The translations under genes were made by a program, and so were the position numbers. A model generated the notes under the pieces. The model searched no databases. It saw only the letters and a list, made by a program, of their open reading frames with translations, and was not told the DNA's origin. DNA of 64,000 nt, from positions 1 through 64,000 of the forward strand of contig NZ_JACICY010000008.1 of NCBI RefSeq assembly GCF_014196055.1. Reading direction: 5' to 3'. Of the stretch, positions 1 to 9,669 are shown piece by piece (the first letter of the stretch is position 1; each line of letters starts with the position of its first letter). This stretch comes from Novosphingobium hassiacum. Lineage in GTDB: Bacteria; Pseudomonadota; Alphaproteobacteria; Sphingomonadales; Sphingomonadaceae.

Positions 1-12
1 ACACCCTGTGAA

Positions 13-79
13 ATAATGCGAAGGACGTGGTGGTCAGTCTCCCGACATTGCGCGCCTACGCCGCGTTCCTTCGCATTAT
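13..79. repeat. 13-bp inverted repeat at the left edge
   Basis: ATAATGCGAAGGA at 13-25 is repeated in inverted orientation at 67-79. The pair lies just outside the 20-bp palindrome at 102-121 and at the point where the strawberry notch reading frame loses its normal sequence. The layout looks like the end of a site-specific recombination element, but no recombinase gene is visible because the window starts here. Confidence 0.5.
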
Positions 80-2272
80 CGCCACCTCGCGATAACAGGT
101 GTTATGCGCAGCTGCGCATAAGATTGCCCAGGCTTCGGCATAGGCGTCGTAAACTGCGATCTGGTCCTCGGTCAGGCAGTGCTCGAGAATTTCGTACTCG
201 ACCCCGGCGAAGGATAGCGCGCGGGCGGTGTAGAGTCCGAGCGACTTCAAGTCCCGAGCTACGAGTTCCATAGCGGCAATCCCGCCGTCGCGGATATCGG
301 CGACGAAGGTTTCGCGGTTAGCGAAGGCGGTCTCGGGGCCCCAGAGACCGAGCCGGGTGGCATAAGCGAGGTTGTTGACGTCCGAGGCGCCGGTTGCCGA
401 AGCATAGAGCACCCGGGCGCGTGGCAGCAGGTTCTGCAACCTGACCCCGGCGATCCCTTGCTCCGACCCTTTGACCTTGCCGCGTGAGCCTTCGCCGCCT
501 GCGGCATTGGCCATGGCGTGAGCCTCGTCGAACACGATCACGCCGTCAAAATCATCGCCGGCCCAGGCGAGGATCTGGTCGAGGCGGGTCGCATCGTTCC
601 GACCGGAGCGCAGCGTAGGATAAGTGACGAACAGGATGCCCTCACGCATGGCGATCGGGGTCCCCAGCCTCCAAGACGCGAGTGGCTGAATATCGATTGG
701 CAGACCGCCGAGTGCTGTCCAGTCCCGCCGGGCATCTTCCAGCAAGGCCTCGTTCTTCGAAACCCAGATATGGCGTCGCTCGCCGCGCACCCAGCGATCG
801 AGGATGACACTTGCGACCTGGCGGCCCTTGCCGGCCCCTGTGCCATCGCCAAGAAAATAGCCCTGACGGAACACTTGACCTTCGGCCGATGCCTTGAGCG
901 AACAGCCTTTGTCTTCGGAATCAAATCGACCGGGCAGGTCGCGGGCGTGAGCGCTCACCGCATAGATCAATGTCTCGGCCTGCGCGGTGGACAGCAAGCC
1001 CTTGGAGACAAGGCCTTCGGGAAGCTGCGGCACCGCGTGGGGAACCGGCGCTGCGATCGAGCCCATGGCAACGGATTCAACCAGTGGCGTCGGATGGTCA
1101 GCGGCACCATCGATCTCGATACGGCTCGGCCGGTAGGGCAGATAGTGCCCGACCTGGCTTTCAATCGGTGCGGGATCCTCGAGCGGCAGGTAGGTCAACG
1201 GAACGATGGCGATCGGGGCAGCGGCAGACTTGGCTGGAGAAGGGAGCGGGCGACGCGACGTGGCGACCAGACGGAAAGGCGAACGAACCGGGACGCTCGA
1301 TCGTTCAGGCACGACCGCCGCGCCAGCCCGCCCGGGCAATGCATCCACGAGAACCGCAATCTCCACAAAGTCATTTGTGCGGGCAACGACCGGCTCGGCT
1401 GTAGCCTCGGTCTTGTCGAGCACCAGCAAACGGGTGGTAATGCCGGTGCCTTGCTTGACGAAGGCGCGCTCGATTGCAGCATTGAGCCTCAGCGATGCGG
1501 GACCCTTGAGACCCGTCAGAAATCTGCTGACATCGAACCACTCGGGCATAATCGCAACGAGGCGACCGCCAATCGCCAGCCGGTTCCACGCCGAGCGCAG
1601 ATGCCGTGCGCCAGTCCAGCTGTCATGTCCGCGCTCGACCCCGTGCGAATAAGGCGGGTTCATCAGCACCACGCTTGGAGCGACGGAAGGATCGAGCAGC
1701 TCGTCGATCAGTTCAGCATCGTGGCCGGTCAGCCGTGCATCTGGGAACAAGGCGCCGAGGCAGCCGCGGCGCAGCGGCGAGATCTCGTTGAGTGCGAGGC
1801 GCGCACCGGCCTTTGCCGCCCAGACCGCGAGCATCCCCGTCCCGGCGGAGGGTTCGAGGACGAGTTCGCCCTCAGAAATTGCGCAAGCACGGGCGGCGAG
1901 CCAGGCAATCCGGGGCGGCGTTGCGAACTGCTGCCATGCGATCTGCTCTTCGCTGCGGCTGGTCTGGGTTGGAACCCGTGCTTCCAGCGAGGCAAACAGG
2001 CTGCCGACATCGGTCACAGATGCTGAAAGGTCGAACTCCTCGCGCTCTTGCAGCCAGAGTATCTGAGCGAGTTCGATAGCGGCATGCGCGTCGCGCACCG
2101 ACCAGCGCCCCTCGGCGTCGCTGCCGCCGAAGTACTCGGTCAGAGTGTCTGTCAGCTGTCTGCGGGTGATGGGTTCGCACGACGCTAACATCGCGGCGAT
2201 CGAACGAGCGGCGATCAACACCAGCGGTTCAGATGGTGGGGGAAGCAAGAGAGTGGTTGCAGAGCTGAGCAT
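56..2272 (-). CDS. strawberry notch-like helicase/methyltransferase-fold protein, C-terminally truncated
   Basis: This 738-aa protein has an N-terminal methyltransferase-like fold (PSAGTG at 141-146, NPPY at 205-208). A helicase core follows, with Walker A GDGTGAGKG near 475-483, DEAH at 582-585 and SAT at 625-627. This is the architecture of strawberry notch proteins of plasmids and integrative elements, which are usually much longer and carry a second helicase lobe. Here homology ends at the AEAWAI stretch (residues 712-717), and the last 21 residues are read through the palindrome at 102-121, so the gene is probably disrupted and non-functional. The start at 2272 is chosen over an upstream one because an AGGAGG lies 7 bases before it. 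It follows the primase gene with a 76-base gap. Confidence 0.75.
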   Translation of the reverse strand: MLSSATTLLLPPPSEPLVLIAARSIAAMLASCEPITRRQLTDTLTEYFGGSDAEGRWSVRDAHAAIELAQILWLQEREEFDLSASVTDVGSLFASLEARVPTQTSRSEEQIAWQQFATPPRIAWLAARACAISEGELVLEPSAGTGMLAVWAAKAGARLALNEISPLRRGCLGALFPDARLTGHDAELIDELLDPSVAPSVVLMNPPYSHGVERGHDSWTGARHLRSAWNRLAIGGRLVAIMPEWFDVSRFLTGLKGPASLRLNAAIERAFVKQGTGITTRLLVLDKTEATAEPVVARTNDFVEIAVLVDALPGRAGAAVVPERSSVPVRSPFRLVATSRRPLPSPAKSAAAPIAIVPLTYLPLEDPAPIESQVGHYLPYRPSRIEIDGAADHPTPLVESVAMGSIAAPVPHAVPQLPEGLVSKGLLSTAQAETLIYAVSAHARDLPGRFDSEDKGCSLKASAEGQVFRQGYFLGDGTGAGKGRQVASVILDRWVRGERRHIWVSKNEALLEDARRDWTALGGLPIDIQPLASWRLGTPIAMREGILFVTYPTLRSGRNDATRLDQILAWAGDDFDGVIVFDEAHAMANAAGGEGSRGKVKGSEQGIAGVRLQNLLPRARVLYASATGASDVNNLAYATRLGLWGPETAFANRETFVADIRDGGIAAMELVARDLKSLGLYTARALSFAGVEYEILEHCLTEDQIAVYDAYAEAWAILCAAAHNTCYREVAIMRRNAA
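102..121. repeat. perfect 20-bp palindrome at the gene-disruption junction
   Basis: TTATGCGCAGCTGCGCATAA reads identically on both strands. The codon following residue I717 of the strawberry notch-like protein falls at its right edge, so gene homology stops exactly where the palindrome starts. A recombinase crossover site or the terminus of an inserted element is the likeliest reading. A short inverted repeat (ATAAC/GTTAT, 92-96 and 101-105) adjoins it. Confidence 0.55.
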
Positions 2273-2348
2273 TTGGAACCTCCTGACGAAGCCCCAATGC
2301 GATTGCCGGGCCTTCACCAGGCCAAAGGCCTTCTCTCCTCTTGTCCCT

Positions 2349-3257
2349 TCAGAGCTTGCTCTGTTGCCACGCCTGCAATGCGTCGTTCCAGTCGGCTCCG
2401 TGAGTGCGGGGACGACGCGTGATGATGTTTCGGTTCTCACGAGCATAGACGCTACGGGCCCGTTCTTCGGCGAGTTCACCACCCGCATCGTGGTCGATGA
2501 ACAAGTGCAATTCGTTCACGCTTTCCGGAATCGACACGAGGCCGAATCGTTCGTTCCCCAGCGAGGCCCAGCAGGGAATCTGCGTCAAGGCCCGGGCAGC
2601 GAGTGCGCTTTCTATTCCTTCGGCGAGGCCCAGCTTTCCCCCGACAGGATCAAAGAGGCGGACTGCGCCTGCCGTCATTTTCCCTAGCGCCCGCTTGGGA
2701 TTGTCGAAGGCGGCCAATACCGCCCCTACCGGATCCAAAAATGTCCGGTGGATTGCCACCAGCCCGTGATCCATGGTCACTGCCGCGATCAGAGCAGGTA
2801 GGTACTGCGTGTTCCCCTTGGGACCGAGCGGCGTGCGGGGGTGAAATCGCAATGCGCGAGAGACAGCCCGAATTCCTCGGGCCTCGAGATAGGCCTTTGC
2901 AGGGGTCTCACCGACAGGCTTAGCTTCGCGCCAAATGCGCTCCGCGAACGCGTTGCGGGCCGATTTGTCGATATTGCTGATGGGTTCGATCTCGGAGCCT
3001 GCCGAGAACATCGTCTCGGGAGAAACACCGCGCGCTGCCAAAGCCCGCAGCACCTGATCCTGGCTACAGCCCGCGAAGCAATGGAAGAGAATGGCGCGCC
3101 GGCCCAGCGTAACGCCAAGTGACGGCGTTCGGTCGTCATGGGCGGGGCATCGTGCCATCCCTTTGGAGCCTGACCAGTACCCCCCAAGCCCCTCGCAGAT
3201 CTGTTTTGCCGAGGTAGCGAGAGACGTGGTCGGATGACTGGAGAACGAAGGGGACAT
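2349..3257 (-). CDS. CHC2 zinc-finger/TOPRIM primase-like protein
   Basis: A 302-aa DnaG-type primase relative without the helicase-binding region. A zinc-binding motif is visible as CPAHDD (37-42) and FHCFAGC (58-64). The TOPRIM metal site is visible as AEGIES (212-217) and FIDHDAGG (253-260). Such proteins sit beside strawberry notch genes on plasmids and ICEs and are thought to prime element DNA synthesis, which is an inference here. The start at 3257 has GAGGAG 7 bases upstream; the longer TTG start at 3278 has nothing comparable. It is probably the first gene of a leftward unit with the strawberry notch gene. Confidence 0.8.
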   Translation of the reverse strand: MSPSFSSHPTTSLATSAKQICEGLGGYWSGSKGMARCPAHDDRTPSLGVTLGRRAILFHCFAGCSQDQVLRALAARGVSPETMFSAGSEIEPISNIDKSARNAFAERIWREAKPVGETPAKAYLEARGIRAVSRALRFHPRTPLGPKGNTQYLPALIAAVTMDHGLVAIHRTFLDPVGAVLAAFDNPKRALGKMTAGAVRLFDPVGGKLGLAEGIESALAARALTQIPCWASLGNERFGLVSIPESVNELHLFIDHDAGGELAEERARSVYARENRNIITRRPRTHGADWNDALQAWQQSKL

Positions 3258-3393
3258 TGGGTGGCTCCTCAAGCTCAAAAACCGTCCCCTCGCGAGCGAA
3301 CTCTCCTCCCAGGCGAAGGTGCAAAACGCTTTCCTACACCCCCGTGTTCACCATACGTTCCTTTTCGATTCGAGGCAATCGGACGAGACGGAA

Positions 3394-3984
3394 ATGATCA
3401 GAATAGGAAAGATGGGCGCGCTCTTGGCGGCCGTGACCGTGGTGCATGCTTCTGCTCAGGCGGAGCCCTCAAGCTTCGCGATTTTCGAGCATCGGCCCAC
3501 TCCCAACGAGGAGGCGGATCCCGATCCAACTTACCTCGTGCAGACCGAGAGAAAACTGAGCCTCAGCGCGTCGGCACCAGCACCAACTTTTCGCGAGTCC
3601 ATCTATTCCGCCAGCGTGCGAGAAGCGGAGCTGCGCTACAGCCTGCCCTCGGGTCTTTTGCAGGCATTGATATGGACGGAATCTCGATTCAATCCGATGG
3701 CGATCAGCCCTGCTGGTGCAGCAGGGCTGGCGCAGTTAATGCCTAGAACGGCTCGCTATCTTGGCGTAGTGAACCGGCATGATCCTCGGGCCAGCATTGA
3801 TGGCGGGGCACGCTATTTGCGCGAAATGCTGGACAAGTTTGGCGCGATCCACCTTGCACTTGCTGCCTACAACGCAGGGCCAGGCGCAGTTGAGCGCGCT
3901 GGCGGGATACCTCGAAATAGCGAGACGCCGGGTTACGTTCGGAGCGTGCTTGGTAGATGGCAGGCAATCAGCTCGCGCATCTGA
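3394..3984 (+). CDS. lytic transglycosylase (SLT domain)
   Basis: A 196-aa exported murein transglycosylase. An N-terminal signal-like segment (residues 1-23, ending ASAQA) is followed by a linker and an SLT domain. The catalytic Glu is in the TES motif (E96). GLAQLMP (111-117) and AYNAGPGA near 159 complete the family signature. VirB1/TrbN-like enzymes of this size open peptidoglycan for conjugation machines, and the mobile-element setting fits, but no type IV secretion genes are in view. The start at 3394 is chosen because it begins the signal peptide; its ribosome site is weak. Confidence 0.85.
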   Translation: MIRIGKMGALLAAVTVVHASAQAEPSSFAIFEHRPTPNEEADPDPTYLVQTERKLSLSASAPAPTFRESIYSASVREAELRYSLPSGLLQALIWTESRFNPMAISPAGAAGLAQLMPRTARYLGVVNRHDPRASIDGGARYLREMLDKFGAIHLALAAYNAGPGAVERAGGIPRNSETPGYVRSVLGRWQAISSRI

Positions 3985-4046
3985 CGCTACTTCGTCTAAC
4001 ATCATGACGACAGAGGAACTGGACTAGTGGGAAAGACCGTGTTGCG

Positions 4047-4628
4047 ATGGCTCTGAAGCTGGATCGAGATGATGAAGATGAAAATGTCGTTCTGTTCGAT
4101 TTTCGGGACGAATTGACGATGCAGCGCCGCAAACGGCGGCGAAAGGAATGGATGTTGGGACTGGGTGCGTTCTCGATCGTCTTCGCTGGAGGAATGCTGG
4201 CGCTAAATTGGCCGTTCGCCGATTTGGCCTCAAGTATTTCCTCGGGGCCGGTAGCTAAGCTCTCCCTCGTGGCAGGCAGCTCCTCGCCGAACTTTGAACT
4301 CTGCGGGATGGTGCGCCGGACTTGCGTCGTCGATGGCGACACCTTCTGGCTGGAGGGCGAAAAGATCCGGATCGCTGATATCGACACCCCTGAAGTCAGC
4401 GAGCCCAAATGCGATGCTGAATACCAGCTCGGTATGAAGGCGACCTACCGCTTGCGCGACTTGCTAAACGGCGGGGCCTTCGAGGTTCGCACTATCGGCA
4501 ATCGGGATTCTGATCGCTACGGGCGCAAACTCCGGGTTGTCGTGCGCAATGGTCAATCGCTTGGCGATCATCTTGTGCGCGAGGGGCTAGCCCGCACATG
4601 GACTGGGCGACGCGAGCCGTGGTGCTGA
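4047..4628 (+). CDS. membrane-anchored thermonuclease (SNase-like)
   Basis: A 193-aa protein with an acidic then basic cytoplasmic N terminus, one membrane segment (about 36-56) and a C-terminal staphylococcal-nuclease fold. VDGDT (95-99), DIDTPE (111-116) and DRYGRK near 153-158 carry the usual calcium- and phosphate-binding residues. It should cut nucleic acid on the outer face of the inner membrane. Such genes are frequent on integrative elements. Its role here (DNA turnover, entry exclusion or conjugation) cannot be read from the sequence. Confidence 0.85.
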   Translation: MALKLDRDDEDENVVLFDFRDELTMQRRKRRRKEWMLGLGAFSIVFAGGMLALNWPFADLASSISSGPVAKLSLVAGSSSPNFELCGMVRRTCVVDGDTFWLEGEKIRIADIDTPEVSEPKCDAEYQLGMKATYRLRDLLNGGAFEVRTIGNRDSDRYGRKLRVVVRNGQSLGDHLVREGLARTWTGRREPWC

Positions 4629-4816
4629 GCGGTGATCTGAGCTCAGACGTCATAATGAGCACAACGAATTGGCAGAATTCGACCGAACTCGAGCCATTCC
4701 GCTTGGCGGTAGAAAGCGACCGTTATCGGGATACGCTGTCATTTGCACTAGCCTGAGCATACACCTTCGCCGACGCTTCGTTGCGGACCGAACCAGACAC
4801 ATTTAGCAGTAAGATC

Positions 4817-7102
4817 GTGACATACAGTTTCACTTCTCTCTCTCCAGCCGATTTTGAAGACCTTGCACGAGACCTGCTGGGCGAGGAATTGGCTTGTCGA
4901 TTTGAGGCGTTTGGCCCTGGTCCCGATGGAGGCATTGACGGGCGTCACGCAAAATCTGGAGTAACCACGATCCTTCAGGCGAAGCACCTTCGCATGTCAG
5001 GCTTCGCGGCATTGGCAAGCCAAATGCGGAATGCTCGCCCATCAATCGATCAACTGCAGCCGGACCGTTATATTCTCGTCACCTCGGTTTCTCTCACGCC
5101 CGCTAATAAGAAGGCGCTCGCGGATATTATTGGCCCGAGCTTGATCGACGCATCCGATATATTGGGTTTCGAAGACCTGAACTCGCTTCTTCGAAAGCAA
5201 GACGATGTCGCCAAAAGCCACGTCAAACTTTGGCTATCCGATACGGCCATCCTCGAACGAGTTTTGCAGGCCGCTTCATATAACTTCACGACAGTCACCC
5301 GTGCGGAGATCACCGCAAAACTAAACGTCTACGCCGAAAACCCGAGCTTTGGTCAGGGACGAAAAGTTCTCGAAAGCCAACGCATTTTGATCATTTCCGG
5401 CCCTGGAGGCGTCGGGAAGACGACTTTGGCCGAAATGCTGGCATATGCCTACATCGGGGAAGGTTGGGATCTCGTAGCGATCCGCAGTCTCGACGACGGG
5501 TTTGCGCGGATAAACGACAGTCGCCGGCAGGTGTTCTTTTTCGACGATTTTTTGGGCCGCATCGCGCTCGACGAGAGAGCCTTATCTACCCAAGACACTG
5601 AGCTTGGCCGGTTCATCGCGCGAGTACGTCGCACGCCCACCGCACGGTTTATCCTCACGACCCGTGCACCAGTTTTTCAACATGCGAAACTCGTGTCCGA
5701 TGTCCTCGCCGATCGACGGCTCGACGTGGCGCAATATCTTCTTGATGTAGGTATTTATACTCGCCGAATACGCGCTCGAATTCTTTATAATCATCTCGTC
5801 GTCGCTGGAGTACCTATCGAACATATTCGAGCACTCTACGAAACTGAAACGATTAAAGAAATTGTTGACCACGAGTTCTATAATCCGCGCATAGTAGAAT
5901 GGATGACTGATATATCCCATATCGAAGATGTGGCGGCCGACGATTACCCCGAAACATTCATTAATAAACTAAACGATCCAGATTCGATCTGGGACAAGCA
6001 ATTTCAGTATCACATACCGCGCAGGTGCCAGCATCTCCTATTTTCTCTTTATTTTGGGTCACAATACGGCGCAGAAATTGAAGATGTTGAGGAAATATTT
6101 GAAGGAGTGCATCCGCTTTTGTGCCAGAAATTCGGCGTGACCTGGGACGCCAAGGATTTTGAGAGTAGCGTAAAAACGCTAGAGGGCGGCTTTATCGCTG
6201 TCGCGAACGGCCGCATATCATTCATCAACCCGTCCGTTCGCGATTATCTCTACCGCTACCTGCTCGACAGAAAATTATTGGTAACGATGGCGGCAGGAGC
6301 CCCCACGTCCTCGTGCGCGATGCGAATGGTCGATCAGTTCAAGAAGCTTCCCGATCTAGCGCCCGATGATTGGCGGGCCTTGCTATCGGGTTTCTCGGCG
6401 CTTGCGCAACGGCTCAACACGATTCCAAGATGGAAGCGTATTTCTTCTAAGCCTACCAATCTCCGTGCCTATGACACGACCACATCGGACCGTATCAATA
6501 TGCTGCTTCTATGGTGGCAGTTGAGCGGACTTGAACTATTTTTGGAAACGGCGGTCGCGATCGCAGCCAACCCAAAAGACCAATTCAAGTCGTGGGATGA
6601 TGCTCGGACGCTGCCCACCATCCTCGCCAACCTACTATCTGCGCCCCAGAACGAAAAAAAAGATACCGGCCCGTTGGCAGTTGCTATCGAGAGCGCCATT
6701 CGCAAAATGCTCGGCGGCCCTCTCGATCCCGATGACCTCGAACGCATTGTCACATCGATCGACGCCAACAAGGCTAATCTCGGACAAATGTTCGATGATG
6801 AAATCAACACGGCAATTCCTGATATGATCGAGAATGTAGGTGGTAATCTCGGACACGTGGATTCCGATTCAACGCTCTCTGATTACATTTCGACCGTTGA
6901 GAAACTCGCCAATCGTATCGGGTACAACCCGCAAGCAGTGGATAGCGCTAAACGTGCCATTCAAAGCCGGATTGAAGAGGTGAGTGAGGATGCCGCGAAG
7001 GAGGAAGAGCTGTCGGTGACCGGTGGAGATATGCGTACAGATACCTTCGATGATCAAGATCTGAAAAATCTCTTTGAGCCTCTTCTCGCCGAAGAAGATT
7101 AG
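4817..7102 (+). CDS. nSTAND-type NTPase with N-terminal Mrr-like nuclease domain (probable anti-phage protein)
   Basis: A 761-aa protein. Residues 1-130 look like a PDDEXK/Mrr-type endonuclease: Glu in DFEDLARDLL (12-21), Asp in DGGID (37-41) and QAK (54-56). A STAND P-loop NTPase follows, with Walker A GPGGVGKTT (195-203) and Walker B FFFDDF (240-245), then a long helical C-terminal sensor region. The layout matches nSTAND3/Avs-like immune NTPases, in which target recognition by the C terminus activates the nuclease; that mechanism is known for relatives and inferred here. The GTG start at 4817 is preferred because the nuclease domain begins at once; a TTG at 4781 is possible. Base composition is AT-richer than the flanks. 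It faces the zinc-hook ATPase gene across 74 bases. Confidence 0.75.
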   Translation: MTYSFTSLSPADFEDLARDLLGEELACRFEAFGPGPDGGIDGRHAKSGVTTILQAKHLRMSGFAALASQMRNARPSIDQLQPDRYILVTSVSLTPANKKALADIIGPSLIDASDILGFEDLNSLLRKQDDVAKSHVKLWLSDTAILERVLQAASYNFTTVTRAEITAKLNVYAENPSFGQGRKVLESQRILIISGPGGVGKTTLAEMLAYAYIGEGWDLVAIRSLDDGFARINDSRRQVFFFDDFLGRIALDERALSTQDTELGRFIARVRRTPTARFILTTRAPVFQHAKLVSDVLADRRLDVAQYLLDVGIYTRRIRARILYNHLVVAGVPIEHIRALYETETIKEIVDHEFYNPRIVEWMTDISHIEDVAADDYPETFINKLNDPDSIWDKQFQYHIPRRCQHLLFSLYFGSQYGAEIEDVEEIFEGVHPLLCQKFGVTWDAKDFESSVKTLEGGFIAVANGRISFINPSVRDYLYRYLLDRKLLVTMAAGAPTSSCAMRMVDQFKKLPDLAPDDWRALLSGFSALAQRLNTIPRWKRISSKPTNLRAYDTTTSDRINMLLLWWQLSGLELFLETAVAIAANPKDQFKSWDDARTLPTILANLLSAPQNEKKDTGPLAVAIESAIRKMLGGPLDPDDLERIVTSIDANKANLGQMFDDEINTAIPDMIENVGGNLGHVDSDSTLSDYISTVEKLANRIGYNPQAVDSAKRAIQSRIEEVSEDAAKEEELSVTGGDMRTDTFDDQDLKNLFEPLLAEED

Positions 7103-7176
7103 GTCAGTGATGGCTATAAACGGGTAGACGCCGGATAACGGGGCCGGCAGAGCATCTGAATAGGATCGGGCTCGCT

Positions 7177-9669
7177 CTATTTTTTGTCTAGGCGTCGGTA
7201 ATAGATTCGTTGGCCAGCATCGGCGGGATCGACCTGTCGGAAATTTTCTGCATATTGATCGATATCCTGCAGCACGCCCAGCAGCATATGCGCGGTGAAG
7301 GGTTGGCCGACCGACGTCTCGTAGTGGGCGATGCAATTGGCGATGATCGACGTCGCGTGGGTTTGCTTGACCGCCGTCTTCTGCGCGGCATCCAGGACGC
7401 ACTCGCCCGCCTTCTCGTAAAGGTCGACCGCCCGCGAGATCGCGTCGAAATAGGTGGAAAGGGTGCGATTGTCGGGCCGCGTCGCATAGTCCGGCGGCAC
7501 AGGGATTTGCAGCCGCGCGATGATGTAGCCGAGCTTATATTCGAGATACTGGCGGACGAGCGGCCCGGCGAGGTCGACACTGCCCTGATTGAGAAGCGCG
7601 GTGGCCCGTTGCTTCAGCCGGTCGGCACCCTGGGCGCTGCTCTGCACGGCGCCCGTTGGCGGCATGCCCTGGAGCTTCTGGTGGTGCCAATCCTTGGTGT
7701 TGCCGAGCCGATCGAAGAACTTCTCCAGCGCACTGTCGTGGCTTAGCAAGATGAACTGGACGCCGTCAGGCCTCGCGCCGTAGCGAAGCTCCTTCACTAG
7801 CACTTCCATCAGATTGAATTGATGGCCGCCATCGAAGCTTGACGTGATGTCGTCGAGCACCATGAAGCGCGGGGGGCGGGAATGCTTAACCGCTGCCGAC
7901 AGGAAGATGGAGGCGGCGACAGCATTGCGATAGCTCTCCGACAGCACAGCGCGCGCGTTCACATTCACTTCGCCATGGAAATCCGACAGGGTAAGGTCGA
8001 TATTCTCGCTCTTCGCGGCGCGGGCGAGATGCGGCTTCAAATCCGGCGCACCGCGCATGATCAACGGGAACAGTCCCTTGTAGGCCGTCTCGATGTCCTT
8101 GAGACGCTCGGTCGAAAGCTTGGTCTCCGCGCCAGCGAAGATTTTATCGGCCTTACCGATGAAGGCCAGCCAGCGATCGATTTTCGCCATGGAGGCTTCG
8201 GCCGCAGCGAGCTTCGCGGTGGCATTATCGAAGCCGGCAAACTCGTCGCGAAATTTCTTGGCGTTCTCGATCGCGCGCGCCGCCGCTGCGACCGATGGGG
8301 GCAAGCTCTTCTCCAGCTTGACAATTTCGCTCTCGAGAGCCGTGACCTTTTCGTCGCGGGCCTTGGTCAGCGTCTCGAGCCGGGCCTTGACCTGCCCGAT
8401 CTCGGCGGTCTTGACCGAACCTGCCTTCGCCCCCTTGAGCAGCACGGCCGCAACATGTTCCTCGGCGGGCACGCCGAGCGCAGCCGCGCTCTCGAGCTTG
8501 CTCAGCAGTGCGACGGCCGGACAGTCCAGACACAGTTTGGCGAGTTCGGCGTCCAGCTCCTTGACGGCGTCATAGGCGGCGATTTTTTCGTCGAGCCGCG
8601 CTTTCAGGGGCAGCTCCTGCGGAAGATCGCAGATTGGGCAGCTATCGTCGGCGGGCCATGCCGGCGTCCCGATCACCGTGGCGGCACTCTTGAGCAGCGA
8701 GAGCAAGTCGGCATGGCCGATTTTCGCGAGCGCATAGTCACGCTCCTTGGCGGTCGCCTCGAGCGCATCGAGCTGGCCAACATGCTCCTCAGAGAAGGTA
8801 AGTTCGCGCACCGCTTCGCGGTCCTGCTGCATCTTCTGCAGCTTGAGCCGGTTCGAGCTGTCGGAGCCTTCTTCCAAGGCGGCGACTGCCGCTTTGTGGT
8901 CGAAGTCCTTGACCGTCTTCCCGGCCATGACCGCTTCCAGCACGCCAATGTCGGTCAGCACCTGGGTGACAGTGCTCTCCAGCGTGGCGCGATCATCAAT
9001 CTGGTCGAGGGTCTGCCCGGTCAGATCCGTATAGGCTTCGATGATCTTGCGCTCCGTCTTCGCGACACTCGCCTTGTGCTCGCCGATGTTCGCGCTCAGC
9101 ACCTTGATCCCAAGATCGTTGCGCAGCGTGGCGGTGTTGTTCGCGCCCTCGATCGCTTGGCGGAGGTTTGAATATTGGCTGAGGCCGATCAAGGCCGAGA
9201 AGGAACGGCCACGCAGCAGCGCGCTGTTGTCGATAAAGCCGGCGAATGTCTTGTAATCGACGAGTACGAAATCCTCGCGGAGCGCATGGAGGACGTCCAC
9301 CGGCGTCGCGTGGCCGGACGGCGATGTGACTGCGCGGTTGCCATTGGCATCGCGCACGATGCGAATGGTCACATCGGCGCTACCGTCGTCGGGCGAGAGC
9401 TTGAGATCGATCGTCGCCGTCTTGGCCGGATGGAAGCGGTTAACAATGTAGCTGTCGCCCTGCTCGGCGTCCTGCAAGGCGGCGAGGCGAGGGATTCCCC
9501 CATGGATGGCGAATTGGAGCGCCTCGAAGATCGAAGTCTTCCCGACGCCGTTGTTCGCGTAGATCGAGTTCACGCACTCGGGTTTGAACGAGAGGGTCAA
9601 CGGATCGCCGTTGTTGTTGATGCCGCGAAAGCCTTCGATCGCGATTTGCGTAAGGAAGTAGCGCCTCAT
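7177..9669 (-). CDS. Rad50/SMC-like ATPase with zinc-hook motif and C-terminal helical extension
   Basis: An 830-aa ABC-type ATPase. Walker A is at 38-45 (ANNGVGKT). Long coiled-coil-like arms occupy about 190-340 and 360-520, joined by a zinc-hook motif CPIC (344-347). The signature-like LSES is at 576-579, Walker B FMVLDD at 603-608 and the switch motif LLSHDS at 641-646. About 165 further residues follow that I do not recognise; they contain a motif of the form ANCIAHYE. Rad50-like ATPases of this kind are cores of several phage-defence systems (Lamassu- and RloC-like). The exact family is not assigned. Its ATG overlaps the stop of the 68-aa gene (ATGA), so the two are translationally coupled. 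Confidence 0.7.
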   Translation of the reverse strand: MRRYFLTQIAIEGFRGINNNGDPLTLSFKPECVNSIYANNGVGKTSIFEALQFAIHGGIPRLAALQDAEQGDSYIVNRFHPAKTATIDLKLSPDDGSADVTIRIVRDANGNRAVTSPSGHATPVDVLHALREDFVLVDYKTFAGFIDNSALLRGRSFSALIGLSQYSNLRQAIEGANNTATLRNDLGIKVLSANIGEHKASVAKTERKIIEAYTDLTGQTLDQIDDRATLESTVTQVLTDIGVLEAVMAGKTVKDFDHKAAVAALEEGSDSSNRLKLQKMQQDREAVRELTFSEEHVGQLDALEATAKERDYALAKIGHADLLSLLKSAATVIGTPAWPADDSCPICDLPQELPLKARLDEKIAAYDAVKELDAELAKLCLDCPAVALLSKLESAAALGVPAEEHVAAVLLKGAKAGSVKTAEIGQVKARLETLTKARDEKVTALESEIVKLEKSLPPSVAAAARAIENAKKFRDEFAGFDNATAKLAAAEASMAKIDRWLAFIGKADKIFAGAETKLSTERLKDIETAYKGLFPLIMRGAPDLKPHLARAAKSENIDLTLSDFHGEVNVNARAVLSESYRNAVAASIFLSAAVKHSRPPRFMVLDDITSSFDGGHQFNLMEVLVKELRYGARPDGVQFILLSHDSALEKFFDRLGNTKDWHHQKLQGMPPTGAVQSSAQGADRLKQRATALLNQGSVDLAGPLVRQYLEYKLGYIIARLQIPVPPDYATRPDNRTLSTYFDAISRAVDLYEKAGECVLDAAQKTAVKQTHATSIIANCIAHYETSVGQPFTAHMLLGVLQDIDQYAENFRQVDPADAGQRIYYRRLDKK

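Noticed and set aside
518..2026. 502-codon rightward reading frame opposite the strawberry notch gene
   Set aside because: It is a mirror frame of a clearly recognisable helicase gene; its protein shows no domain and odd composition.
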